This document shows, one piece after another, positions 8,678-16,691 of a stretch of DNA of 64,000 nucleotides. The translations under genes and the position numbers were made by a program. The number at the start of each line of letters is the position of its first letter. Position 1 is the first letter of the stretch. A model generated the notes under the pieces. The model saw only the letters and a program-made list of their open reading frames with translations. It was not told the DNA's origin and did no database searches. Origin of the DNA: Pelagimonas sp. (GTDB lineage: Bacteria > Pseudomonadota > Alphaproteobacteria > Rhodobacterales > Rhodobacteraceae); the NCBI GenBank assembly GCA_025210345.1, contig JAOARX010000006.1:62001-126000 (forward strand). Reading direction: 5' to 3'.

Positions 8678-9592
8678 ATGGCAAAGAAAGCAGACAAAAA
8701 AGAACATCGGCGCGGCTTGGGCCGGGGGCTTTCGGCCTTGATGGCGGATGTCGCTCCGGAAGAAGCCGTTCCGCAGGCAGATGGAAACCGGCAGCCTGAT
8801 CGCTTGGTCCCCATCGAAAAGGTTGTTCCGAACCCCGACCAGCCACGTCGAACCTTTACGCAATCCCAGCTGGACGAATTGTCAAATTCGATCAGAACAA
8901 AGGGGATTATTCAGCCTCTCATTGTGCGGGTGAATCCCCGCAACGCGGACCAATTCGAAATCGTTGCAGGGGAACGTCGCTGGCGGGCGGCCCAGATGGC
9001 GCAGCTGCATGAGATCCCTGTGCTCGTCCGAGAATTTGACGACACCGAAGTTCTCGAAGTCGCAATCATCGAAAACATCCAACGCGCGGATTTGAACCCG
9101 ATTGAAGAGGCGGCGGGCTATCGTCAGCTGATGTTCAAATTCGGCCACACGCAGGAAAAGCTGGCCGAAGCGCTTGGGAAATCTCGTAGCCATATCGCGA
9201 ACCTGATGCGCTTGCTGAATCTGCCGGAGACGGTAAAGGATCTCGTGTCTGAGGGCGCGCTTTCTGCCGGGCATGCGCGGGCGCTGATCACGGCAACCAA
9301 TCCCGAAGATCTTGCACAGGAAATCGTGGACAAAGGCCTGTCCGTTCGCGAGACAGAGCGGCTTGCCAAAGGGTCGGTTCAGCCTGCTGCGCCAAAGCCC
9401 CGGTCCAGTGGATCAAGCAAGATCGAAAAGGATGCGGATACCAAGGCGCTAGAAGGCGATCTGTCGGCTGCACTGTCGATGAAGGTCAGCATTGATCATG
9501 CGCCCGGACAGGAAAAGGGCCGCGTGTCGATTTCCTATGAGACGCTTGAACAGCTTGATGCCTTGTGTGCGTTGCTGTCCACATCGCGGTAA
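8678..9592 (+). CDS. parB: Chromosome-partitioning protein ParB
   Basis: CTP-dependent DNA clamp that loads on parS. The N-terminus has the RRGLGRGLSALM motif, thought to contact ParA. The ParB/Srx fold includes IIQPLIVR and the CTP-binding GERRWRAAQ at about 98-106, followed by ENIQRADLNPIEEA and a helix-turn-helix (KSRSHIANLMRLLNLP near 165). A C-terminal dimerisation segment ends the 304 residues. The cognate parS sites are 1.4 and 3.3 kb upstream. A weak CGCGGT/ACCGCG inverted repeat (9585-9604) lies at its end without a T run. Confidence 0.97.
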   Translation: MAKKADKKEHRRGLGRGLSALMADVAPEEAVPQADGNRQPDRLVPIEKVVPNPDQPRRTFTQSQLDELSNSIRTKGIIQPLIVRVNPRNADQFEIVAGERRWRAAQMAQLHEIPVLVREFDDTEVLEVAIIENIQRADLNPIEEAAGYRQLMFKFGHTQEKLAEALGKSRSHIANLMRLLNLPETVKDLVSEGALSAGHARALITATNPEDLAQEIVDKGLSVRETERLAKGSVQPAAPKPRSSGSSKIEKDADTKALEGDLSAALSMKVSIDHAPGQEKGRVSISYETLEQLDALCALLSTSR

Positions 9593-9608
9593 TCTCACAC
9601 CGCGGTTA

Positions 9609-10754
9609 TCAAGGCAGCAATTCGCGAACCACCGAATTCAGCACCAAACGGCCCTGCGGCGTGACACCCAGGGCCGTTTCGGTTTTCCACATCAGCCCAT
9701 ATGAAATCATCTGATCAACGCGGTTCAGCAACTGCGCATCCAATGAAATCCGCTCCACATCTATCCCATCGGTGATCCGCAAACCCATCATAAGGCGTTC
9801 GCCCACTTCATCTTGTGGGTTTAGCGCGGTGTTGTGCTCATCGCCGTTTCCGGCCTCGGCAGCCTCAATCCACTTACCGGGCGCAAGCCAGGCAGAATTC
9901 GCATAGCGTTGGCCATCTATCGACAATCTCCCATGCGCTCCGGGCCCGATGCCTGCCCAGTCGCCATGCGTCCAATAGATCATATTGTGACGGGATTCCG
10001 ATCCCAACCGGGCATGGTTGGATACCTCATAGGCGGGCAGGCCATGGGTGTCGCAGATCGCTTGCGTCGCGTCATACATATCCGCACCAAGATCTTCATC
10101 GGGCAATCCACGCAACCTGCCTGCGTTTAACCGATCCCCAAAGGCGGTCCCTTGTTCGATCGTGAGCTGGTACAAGGATAGGTGATCGGTGCCCAGGCTG
10201 ATGGCTTTTTGCAGCTCGGATTCCCAATCAGAGACCGTTTGATTTTGACGCGCATAGATCAGGTCAAAGCTCACCCGGCCAAAACAGGATTGGGCGATAT
10301 CAATCGCGCGCAGGGCTTCTGTGACGCTATGCAAACGTCCCAGCCGCTTGAGATCTTCGTCGTTCAGGGATTGAACGCCCAGTGAAACGCGGTTCACACT
10401 CGCCAGGGCAAGATCGCGAAATCGGTTGGCTTCGACGGAACCGGGATTGGCCTCTAGCGTGATCTCAATATCATTCGCCCAATGCCACGCGGTTGCGGAT
10501 GCCTTTAAAACGGCGTCGACCGTTTCCGGCAACATCAATGAGGGGGTTCCCCCACCAAAGAAGATCGACGAAAGCGTGCGTCCCGGGGTGTGCCGGGCGA
10601 TGCGCTGGATCTCAGACACCAGCGCGTTCGCCCAGCGTTTTTGATCCACATGCCGCACGACGTGGCTGTTAAAGTCACAATAGGGGCATTTGGATTCACA
10701 AAAGGGCCAGTGGACATACAGCCCAAACCCGGCCCTTTGCCAGTTCTCAGTCAA
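9609..10754 (-). CDS. hemW: Radical SAM family heme chaperone HemW
   Basis: Binds heme and a 4Fe-4S cluster and is proposed to insert heme into target proteins; formerly misnamed oxygen-independent coproporphyrinogen oxidase. Near the start, [20 protein letters not shown] carries the CxxxCxxC radical SAM cysteines; FFGGGTPSL follows. I choose the TTG at 10754 (381 residues, beginning [13 protein letters not shown]), which matches family starts and overlaps the rdgB end by 8 bases. An ATG at 10784 is possible. The long frame continuing to 10877 is not supported. Confidence 0.93.
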   Translation of the reverse strand: MTENWQRAGFGLYVHWPFCESKCPYCDFNSHVVRHVDQKRWANALVSEIQRIARHTPGRTLSSIFFGGGTPSLMLPETVDAVLKASATAWHWANDIEITLEANPGSVEANRFRDLALASVNRVSLGVQSLNDEDLKRLGRLHSVTEALRAIDIAQSCFGRVSFDLIYARQNQTVSDWESELQKAISLGTDHLSLYQLTIEQGTAFGDRLNAGRLRGLPDEDLGADMYDATQAICDTHGLPAYEVSNHARLGSESRHNMIYWTHGDWAGIGPGAHGRLSIDGQRYANSAWLAPGKWIEAAEAGNGDEHNTALNPQDEVGERLMMGLRITDGIDVERISLDAQLLNRVDQMISYGLMWKTETALGVTPQGRLVLNSVVRELLP

Positions 10755-11358
10755 AGCAGCCTGCCACAAATTTGCGGAAAGCATCGGCGCGGTGGCTGAT
10801 GCGGTTCTTTTCCTCAAAGGCCATTTCACCAAAGGTGATGTCATAGCCGTCGGGCTGGAAAATCGGGTCATACCCATGACCCTCTGCGCCCCGCATGGGC
10901 CAGACCACCTGGCCTTCTACCGTTCCGGCAAAGACTTCGTCGTGTCCGTCCGGCCAGGCCAGAACCAGCGTGCTGCAAAACCGCGCGACCCAGGGCTGTG
11001 CCGCGCCTTTTTCCACCAGCATGTCGTGGCTTTTGGTCATCGCCAGCTTGAAGTCACGCCCATTGCCGGTCTCGGCCCAATCCGCAGTATACACACCGGG
11101 TTGTTTGTCCAGGGCGTCGATTTCGATCCCGCTGTCATCTGACAGGGCGGGCAGGCCGGTGGCCTTGGCCGCTGCGTGCGCCTTGATCCGCGCGTTTTCG
11201 ACAAAAGTGGTGCCGTCTTCGACCGGTTCGGGTAGGTCCATCTCGGCCGCGCCCACGACGCTCACCCCAAACGGGGCAAGCAATTCGCGGATCTCTTCCA
11301 GTTTGCCGGCGTTGTGGGTCGCAACCAGCAGACGATCCCCGGTGAACTTGCGGCTCAT
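10747..11358 (-). CDS. rdgB: Non-canonical purine NTP pyrophosphatase (RdgB/HAM1)
   Basis: Hydrolyses dITP, XTP and related nucleotides so that deaminated purines stay out of DNA. The 203 residues begin with [18 protein letters not shown], containing the SHNxxK-like substrate loop, and show [20 protein letters not shown] with the metal and base-binding residues. It overlaps rph (ATGA, 11355-11358) and hemW, forming the leftward set rph-rdgB-hemW, an order common in alphaproteobacteria. Confidence 0.96.
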   Translation of the reverse strand: MSRKFTGDRLLVATHNAGKLEEIRELLAPFGVSVVGAAEMDLPEPVEDGTTFVENARIKAHAAAKATGLPALSDDSGIEIDALDKQPGVYTADWAETGNGRDFKLAMTKSHDMLVEKGAAQPWVARFCSTLVLAWPDGHDEVFAGTVEGQVVWPMRGAEGHGYDPIFQPDGYDITFGEMAFEEKNRISHRADAFRKFVAGCFD

Positions 11359-12068
11359 GCGACCGCGGCCTGTTGGGCTGCGATCAGCTCGGCCACGCCT
11401 TTGTCCGCCAGGTCCATCAACTGGTTTTGCTGGTCGCGACTAAAGGTGGACCCCTCGGCGCTCATCTGAACTTCGATCAACTGGCCATTGCCCAGCATGA
11501 TAAAGTTGCCGTCAACACCGGCCTCGGAATCTTCGGGATAGTCCAGATCCAGCACCGGCTGCCCAGCGTAGATGCCGCAGGACACCGCTGCAACCGGCGA
11601 GATCAGCGGATCGGTTTTGATGTCGCCCGCCTTGAGCAATTTGTTCACAGCCAGACGCAGGGCGACCCAGCCACCGGTGATCGACGCGCAACGGGTGCCA
11701 CCATCCGCCTGGATCACGTCACAGTCGACGGTGATCTGACGCTCGCCAAGCGCAAGACGATCGACGCCCGCGCGCAGCGCTCGGCCGATCAGGCGTTGGA
11801 TTTCAACGGTGCGACCACCTTGTTTGCCGGCGGCGGCTTCGCGACGCATCCGCGACGAGGTGGAGCGGGGCAGCATGCCGTATTCCGCAGTCACCCAGCC
11901 CTGACCCGAGCCCTTGATAAAGGGGGGAACGCGCTCTTCCAGAGAGGCGGTGCACAGCACGTGGGTGTCACCCATCTTGATCAGGCACGAGCCTTCAGCA
12001 TGTTTCGTTACGCCGGTTTCAATCGACACCGCGCGCATTTCATCCAGTTTCCGTCCCGAAGGTCTCAT
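11355..12068 (-). CDS. rph: Ribonuclease PH
   Basis: Phosphorolytic 3'-5' exoribonuclease that trims tRNA precursors. It begins [19 protein letters not shown], the standard RNase PH start, so I choose the ATG at 12068 (237 residues), preceded by GAGGAATTGGAC. SMLPRST-like [15 protein letters not shown] and the [14 protein letters not shown] phosphate-binding segment are present. It is divergent from hrcA across 111 bases. Confidence 0.97.
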   Translation of the reverse strand: MRPSGRKLDEMRAVSIETGVTKHAEGSCLIKMGDTHVLCTASLEERVPPFIKGSGQGWVTAEYGMLPRSTSSRMRREAAAGKQGGRTVEIQRLIGRALRAGVDRLALGERQITVDCDVIQADGGTRCASITGGWVALRLAVNKLLKAGDIKTDPLISPVAAVSCGIYAGQPVLDLDYPEDSEAGVDGNFIMLGNGQLIEVQMSAEGSTFSRDQQNQLMDLADKGVAELIAAQQAAVA

Positions 12069-12179
12069 GTCCAATTCCTCATATTTGCTTGGCCTTGGCA
12101 TAGACGCGGTGGGCCTATGGGCGCAACCCCGATTGACCTTCTTCACCTGCCGTCTTTAATGAGTCACAAGAGGATCAAT
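12069..12179. promoter_or_regulatory. Divergent rph/hrcA promoter region
   Basis: This 111-base gap must carry promoters for both genes. On the plus strand TTGACC (12133-12138), a 16-base spacer and TTTAAT (12155-12160) form a reasonable sigma-70-like promoter 19 bases before the hrcA start. No CIRCE repeat (TTAGCACTC-N9-GAGTGCTAA) is visible, so HrcA self-repression through CIRCE is not supported here. Confidence 0.4.
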
Positions 12180-13244
12180 ATGTCAGATACGAACGAAATT
12201 CTGTCCCAGTTGAACGACCGCTCGCGCGAGGTGTTTCGCAAGGTGGTCGAATCCTATCTGGACACCGGTGAACCCGTTGGGTCGCGCACGTTGACGCGGG
12301 CGCTTTCGGAAAAGGTCTCGGCCGCGACGATCCGCAATGTGATGCAGGACCTTGAGTTTCTCGGACTGCTGGATAGCCCGCATGTCAGTGCCGGGCGCGT
12401 GCCGACGCAATCGGGCCTGCGCATGTTTGTCGACGGTCTGCTAGAGGTCCGAGATCTTGGAAACGCGGACAAGGCGGCGCTTGAGGCCACGGTTGGCCCG
12501 AAATCGGATGATGTAAGCGGGTTGCTTGACCGTGTGGGCTCGGCGCTGTCTGGGGTCACGCATGGGGCGTCATTGGTTTTGACCCCCAAACACGAGGCGC
12601 CGCTCAAGCACATTGAATTTGTGTCGCTGGCCCAGGATCGCGCGCTGGTGGTCATTGTCTTTGCCGATGGCCACGTGGAAAACCGGGTGTTCACCCCTCC
12701 GCCCGGTCAAACGCCGTCATCCATGCGCGAGGCGGCGAATTTTGTGAATGCGCTGCTGGAAGGGCGGACTTTCTCTGAGCTGAGCGCCGTGATGAAAACC
12801 GAGATCGCCCGCCGTCGGCAAGAGCTTGATACCCTCGCGGCGCAGATGGTCGAATCAGGGGTCGCCGTTTGGGAAAACGATATGGACAGCTCTGGCCGCC
12901 TGATCGTGCGCGGGCGGTCGAATCTTTTGGACGAAGGGGCCGCCGAACATGAGATGGAGCTGATCCGAAGCCTGTTTGATGATCTCGAACGCAAACGGGA
13001 CATCGCTGATTTCCTTGAATTGACCGAACAGGGCGAGGGCGTGCGCATTTTTATTGGCTCAGAGAACAAACTTTTTTCTCTTTCGGGTTCCTCTTTGGTG
13101 GTGTCTCCCTATATGAACGCTGATCGAAAGATCATCGGTGCGGTGGGCGTGATCGGCCCCACGCGCCTGAACTATGGCCGGATTGTCCCGATTGTGGATT
13201 ACACGGCGCAGCTGGTGGGTAAGCTGATCACCGACCGGAGTTAG
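12180..13244 (+). CDS. hrcA: Heat-inducible transcription repressor HrcA
   Basis: Represses chaperonin genes by binding CIRCE operators, with folding aided by GroE. The 354 residues start with a winged-helix region (LNDRSREVFRKVVESYLDTG, then EKVSAATIRNVMQDLEFLG) followed by the HrcA GAF-like domain. I chose the ATG at 12180, preceded by AAGAGGA; an ATG at 12159 is in frame and possible. The open frame extends far upstream over rph but that part is a shadow. grpE follows after 10 bases. Confidence 0.95.
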   Translation: MSDTNEILSQLNDRSREVFRKVVESYLDTGEPVGSRTLTRALSEKVSAATIRNVMQDLEFLGLLDSPHVSAGRVPTQSGLRMFVDGLLEVRDLGNADKAALEATVGPKSDDVSGLLDRVGSALSGVTHGASLVLTPKHEAPLKHIEFVSLAQDRALVVIVFADGHVENRVFTPPPGQTPSSMREAANFVNALLEGRTFSELSAVMKTEIARRRQELDTLAAQMVESGVAVWENDMDSSGRLIVRGRSNLLDEGAAEHEMELIRSLFDDLERKRDIADFLELTEQGEGVRIFIGSENKLFSLSGSSLVVSPYMNADRKIIGAVGVIGPTRLNYGRIVPIVDYTAQLVGKLITDRS

Positions 13245-13254
13245 AGGTAGAGAA

Positions 13255-13809
13255 ATGGCAGATCAAAAAGACGAATTCCTCGACGATATCGAAACCGCGG
13301 AAATGGACGAAGCCATCGACGCACAAGATATCGACGAAGTGGCGATGGCCGTTGAACAGGTCGTGGCCGAGCGCGACGAATACAAAGACAAATTCATGCG
13401 TGCGCTGGCGGATGCCGAGAACGCGCGCAAACGTGCCGCCAAGGACCGTTCCGAGGCACAGGCCTATGGCGGAACCCGCATCGCGCGGGATCTTCTGCCG
13501 GTCTATGACAACCTGAACCGCGCTTTGGCGGCGGCCTCTGATGCCGAGGGCGAAGGGGCGGTTGCCCTGATCGAAGGGGTTCAGCTGACCCTGAAAGAGC
13601 TGTTGAACGTATTTGAGCGTCACGGCGTTCAGCGCGTCACCCCCGAGGTCGGCGACCGTTTTGACCCCAAAATGCACGAGGCCATGTTCGAAGCCCCGCT
13701 GCCCGGCACCAAAGCCGGTGACATCATTCAGGTTTCGGCCGAGGGTTTCATGTTGCATGACCGTCTGCTGCGCCCGGCACAGGTTGGAGTCAGTTCGACA
13801 CCGGGTTGA
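13255..13809 (+). CDS. grpE: Nucleotide exchange factor GrpE
   Basis: Releases ADP from DnaK in the Hsp70 cycle. The protein has an acidic N-terminus, a long coiled coil (VVAERDEYKDKFMRALADAE and onward, about 38-75) and the GrpE C-terminal beta domain with GVQRVTPEVGDRFDPKMHEA. The 184 residues are normal for alphaproteobacteria. It is co-directional with hrcA and ends at a strong terminator; dnaK and dnaJ are not in the window. Confidence 0.97.
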   Translation: MADQKDEFLDDIETAEMDEAIDAQDIDEVAMAVEQVVAERDEYKDKFMRALADAENARKRAAKDRSEAQAYGGTRIARDLLPVYDNLNRALAAASDAEGEGAVALIEGVQLTLKELLNVFERHGVQRVTPEVGDRFDPKMHEAMFEAPLPGTKAGDIIQVSAEGFMLHDRLLRPAQVGVSSTPG

Positions 13810-13834
13810 ACGCGATCAGGATTTGAATTGCTTG

Positions 13835-13865
13835 ACGGAGGGGATTTTCCCCTCCGTTTTGTTTT
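13835..13865 (+). terminator. Intrinsic terminator after grpE
   Basis: A perfect 10-base stem (13835-13844 with 13848-13857) closes a TTT loop, and the descending strand runs into TTTTGTTTT. It ends the hrcA-grpE unit. Confidence 0.9.
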
Positions 13866-13935
13866 GGGGCCAGGTAAGGGCTCTGCCCTCTTTGCCTTTG
13901 GCAAATTCACCCGGGATATTTGAAAAGAGATGAAT
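13866..13935. repeat. Possible Rhodobacteraceae intergenic repeat
   Basis: The spacer between the grpE terminator and mutS contains GGGCTCTGCCC (13878-13888), TTTGCCTTTGGCAAA (13891-13905) and then CACCCGGGATATTTGAAAAG. The last block resembles a motif I recall recurring between genes in this family (CCGGGATATTT followed by purine-rich sequence). Only one copy is seen here, so the repeat assignment is recall plus inference. Confidence 0.35.
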
Positions 13936-13946
13936 GGGTCCTGACC

Positions 13947-16601
13947 CTAAGGGGCGAGCATGAATTTAAGATCATACAGCGCCTGAAGCGCGTCGCGGGG
14001 GCTTAGGTCATCCGGCGAGATCTGCGCCAGTTTCTCTTCAACCTTTGAGGGTCCGGCGGGGGGGGGCGGGACCGGATCTGCGACGGCGGCGAAAAGCGGC
14101 AGGTCATCAATCAGCGCCTTGGGCGAGCTGCGGTCCCGTTCCCCTTTTTCAAGCGCTTCCAGGATGTCGCGGGCGCGGGATGTGACGGCCTTGGGCAGGC
14201 CCGCCAGTTGCGCGACCTGCACACCATAAGACCGATCTGCCGCGCCATCACGGACTTCGTGCAGAAAGATCACTTCGCCTTCCCATTCCTTGACGGTGAC
14301 GGTGGCGTTTTTCACGCCGTCCATCTTTCCTGCCAGTTGGGTCATTTCATGATAGTGGGTCGCAAACAGGCCGCGTACGCGGTTGACTTCGTGCAGATGT
14401 TCAAGGGTCGCCCAGGCGATGGATAACCCATCGTAGGTGGCGGTGCCGCGCCCGATTTCGTCAAGGATGACCAGGGCGCGTTCATCCGCCTGGTTCAGGA
14501 TCGCTGCGGTTTCGACCATCTCGACCATGAAGGTTGAACGCCCGCGCGCCAGATCGTCGGATGCGCCGACTCGGCTGAAGATCTGGCTGACCAGGCCGAT
14601 ATGCGCGGATCCCGCAGGAACATAAGAGCCGATCTGCGCCAGCAGCGCGATCAGGGCGTTTTGCCTCAGATAGGTCGATTTACCCGCCATGTTCGGGCCG
14701 GTCAAAAGGGTCACGCTGGCCTGGGTGCCATCGGCGTTGAGATCGCAGTCATTGGCAATGAACGGCGTGCCCGCGGATTGCAGCGCGGCTTCGACCACCG
14801 GGTGGCGCCCTTGTTCCACATGAAACGCGCGGCTGTCATCAACAAGCGGCAGGCACCAATCGCGGCTGCGTGCCAAGTCAGCCAATCCCAGCGACAGATC
14901 AAATTCCGAAAGCGCCAGCGCGAGTTCGGACAGCGCAGGCGCGTTATCCAAAATCGCGGCTTTCAGGCTTTCATAGAGCCGCTTTTCGATCTGCATTGCC
15001 TCATTGCCAGCGTTCAGGATGCGGGTTTCCAGTTCGGACAATGCGACGGTGGTAAAGCGCACCTGATTGGCAGTGGTTTGACGGTGGATAAAGGTTTCGG
15101 ACAGCGGGGGCGACATCATCTTGTCCGCATGGGTTGCCGTGGTTTCGATGAAATAGCCCAGCACGTTGTTGTGCTTGATTTTCAGCGCGCTGATGCCCGC
15201 CATCTCGGCATATTCGCCCTGCATCCGTGCGATCACACCGCGGCCTTCGTCGCGCAGGGTGCGGGCTTCGTCCAGGGCTTGGTCAAAACCTGGGGCGACA
15301 AAGCCGCCATCGCGGGTGAGCAAAGGGGGCTCGGCGACCAAGGCCGCTTCGAGATGATCCAGCAGGTCGGTGTGCCCAGACAGCGAATCGCGCGCCCGGT
15401 CCAGGAGATCGGGCAGGGACTGACCGGACAACCGCTCAAAGATGGCTTCGGCCTGGGTCAGAGCGTTGCGCACCGCGGCCAGATCACGGGGGCCACCGCG
15501 ATCAAGCCCCAGGCGCGACAGGGCGCGATCCACGTCCGGGACGCGCCGCAACGCCTCGCGCAGCGTGTCGCTAAAGGTGCCCTCGACCCCCCAACGCACG
15601 GCCTCTTGTCGGTCATGGATCACTTGCAGTTCGCGTGATGGCGAGGACACGCGACGTTCCAACAGACGCGCTCCGCCAGAGGTGACGGTCTGGTCGATCA
15701 CCGACAAAAGACTGCCCGCTCGCCCGCCCTGCATGCTTTGAGTCAGTTCCAGATTGCGGCGCGTGGCGGCGTCGATCTGCATCAAACGGGTGACCGCTTC
15801 GGATTTGGGTGTGCGCAGCAGGGGCAGGCGGCCCTTTTGGGTGATGTCGAGATAGTCAACCAAGGCCCCCATGGCCGACAGTTGCGCGCGGTCGAAATTC
15901 CCGAAAGCGGTCAGGCTTTGCACGCTATACAGCGCTGTCAGCCGGGTTTCGGCGGCGCCTGAATCAAACGACGCGGCGCCCAGGGTGGTGGCCTCGACCC
16001 CCAGATCGCTGAGAACCTCGCGCAGGGTGTCCTCGGTTTGATCGGTGACAAGCAGCTCAGACGGGGCAAGACGCGCCAGTTCGGCGCCGATCCGTGCCTG
16101 TGACAGGGGCATCACGTGAAAGGCGCCGGTGGAAATATCACACCAGGCCATCGCCCAGTCGTCACGCACCTGTGACAGCGCCGCAAGGAAATTGTGGCGG
16201 CGGGCTTCTAGCAGGCTTTCCTCGGTCAAGGTGCCGGGCGTTACCAGACGCACGACGTCGCGTTTGACCACAGCCTTGTATCCGCGCTTTTTGGCTTCTT
16301 CCGGGGTTTCCAGCTGTTCGCCAACCGCCACGCGAAAGCCCTTGCGGATCAGCGTCAGAAGATATCCTTCGGCGGCGTGCACGGGCACACCGCACATGGG
16401 AATGTCTTCGCCTTCGTGTTTCCCGCGTTTGGTCAGCGCGATATCCAGGGCTTCGGATGCGGCCACGGCATCGTCAAAGAACAATTCGTAAAAATCACCC
16501 ATGCGATAGAATAATAAAGCATCGGGATAACCGGCTTTGATTTCCAAATATTGCGCCATCATGGGTGTGACGGTATTTTTATTTCCCTTGTTAGCGCTCA
16601 C
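13947..16601 (-). CDS. mutS: DNA mismatch repair protein MutS
   Basis: Recognises mispairs and starts methyl-independent or strand-directed repair with MutL. Domain I carries the mismatch-contacting Phe-x-Glu within LLFYRMGDFYELFFDDA. The ATPase domain has the P-loop LLTGPNMAGKSTYLRQ at about 630-643 and the Walker B LVILDEIGRGT, ending with ATHYHEM. The 884 residues are full length. The start is GTG at 16601, behind GAGGGGAAAG; the first Met (codon 14) is an alternative. Convergent with grpE, divergent from maeB. Confidence 0.97.
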   Translation of the reverse strand: MSANKGNKNTVTPMMAQYLEIKAGYPDALLFYRMGDFYELFFDDAVAASEALDIALTKRGKHEGEDIPMCGVPVHAAEGYLLTLIRKGFRVAVGEQLETPEEAKKRGYKAVVKRDVVRLVTPGTLTEESLLEARRHNFLAALSQVRDDWAMAWCDISTGAFHVMPLSQARIGAELARLAPSELLVTDQTEDTLREVLSDLGVEATTLGAASFDSGAAETRLTALYSVQSLTAFGNFDRAQLSAMGALVDYLDITQKGRLPLLRTPKSEAVTRLMQIDAATRRNLELTQSMQGGRAGSLLSVIDQTVTSGGARLLERRVSSPSRELQVIHDRQEAVRWGVEGTFSDTLREALRRVPDVDRALSRLGLDRGGPRDLAAVRNALTQAEAIFERLSGQSLPDLLDRARDSLSGHTDLLDHLEAALVAEPPLLTRDGGFVAPGFDQALDEARTLRDEGRGVIARMQGEYAEMAGISALKIKHNNVLGYFIETTATHADKMMSPPLSETFIHRQTTANQVRFTTVALSELETRILNAGNEAMQIEKRLYESLKAAILDNAPALSELALALSEFDLSLGLADLARSRDWCLPLVDDSRAFHVEQGRHPVVEAALQSAGTPFIANDCDLNADGTQASVTLLTGPNMAGKSTYLRQNALIALLAQIGSYVPAGSAHIGLVSQIFSRVGASDDLARGRSTFMVEMVETAAILNQADERALVILDEIGRGTATYDGLSIAWATLEHLHEVNRVRGLFATHYHEMTQLAGKMDGVKNATVTVKEWEGEVIFLHEVRDGAADRSYGVQVAQLAGLPKAVTSRARDILEALEKGERDRSSPKALIDDLPLFAAVADPVPPPPAGPSKVEEKLAQISPDDLSPRDALQALYDLKFMLAP

Positions 16602-16691
16602 TACTCTTTCCCCTCGTGATTTGTCGTGACATTAAGGCCGCTGATCCGGGTGTGAAACCCGCAAAACCGATTTACGACCGCTAGGAAGACG

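Noticed and set aside
9585-9606. Inverted repeat at the end of parB as terminator
   Set aside because: Six-base stem with no T run on either strand; convergent genes leave only 16 bases. Too weak.
11373-12179. Long upstream extension of the hrcA frame
   Set aside because: It runs antisense over rph with no family similarity; hrcA starts at 12180 with a good ribosome-binding site.
12069-12179. CIRCE operator near hrcA
   Set aside because: Searched for TTAGCACTC/GAGTGCTAA halves and found none.
14812-14827. Third parS-like sequence (TGTTCCACATGAAACG) inside mutS
   Set aside because: Three mismatches to the palindrome, including position 9 in the core; far from the cluster. Probably codon coincidence.
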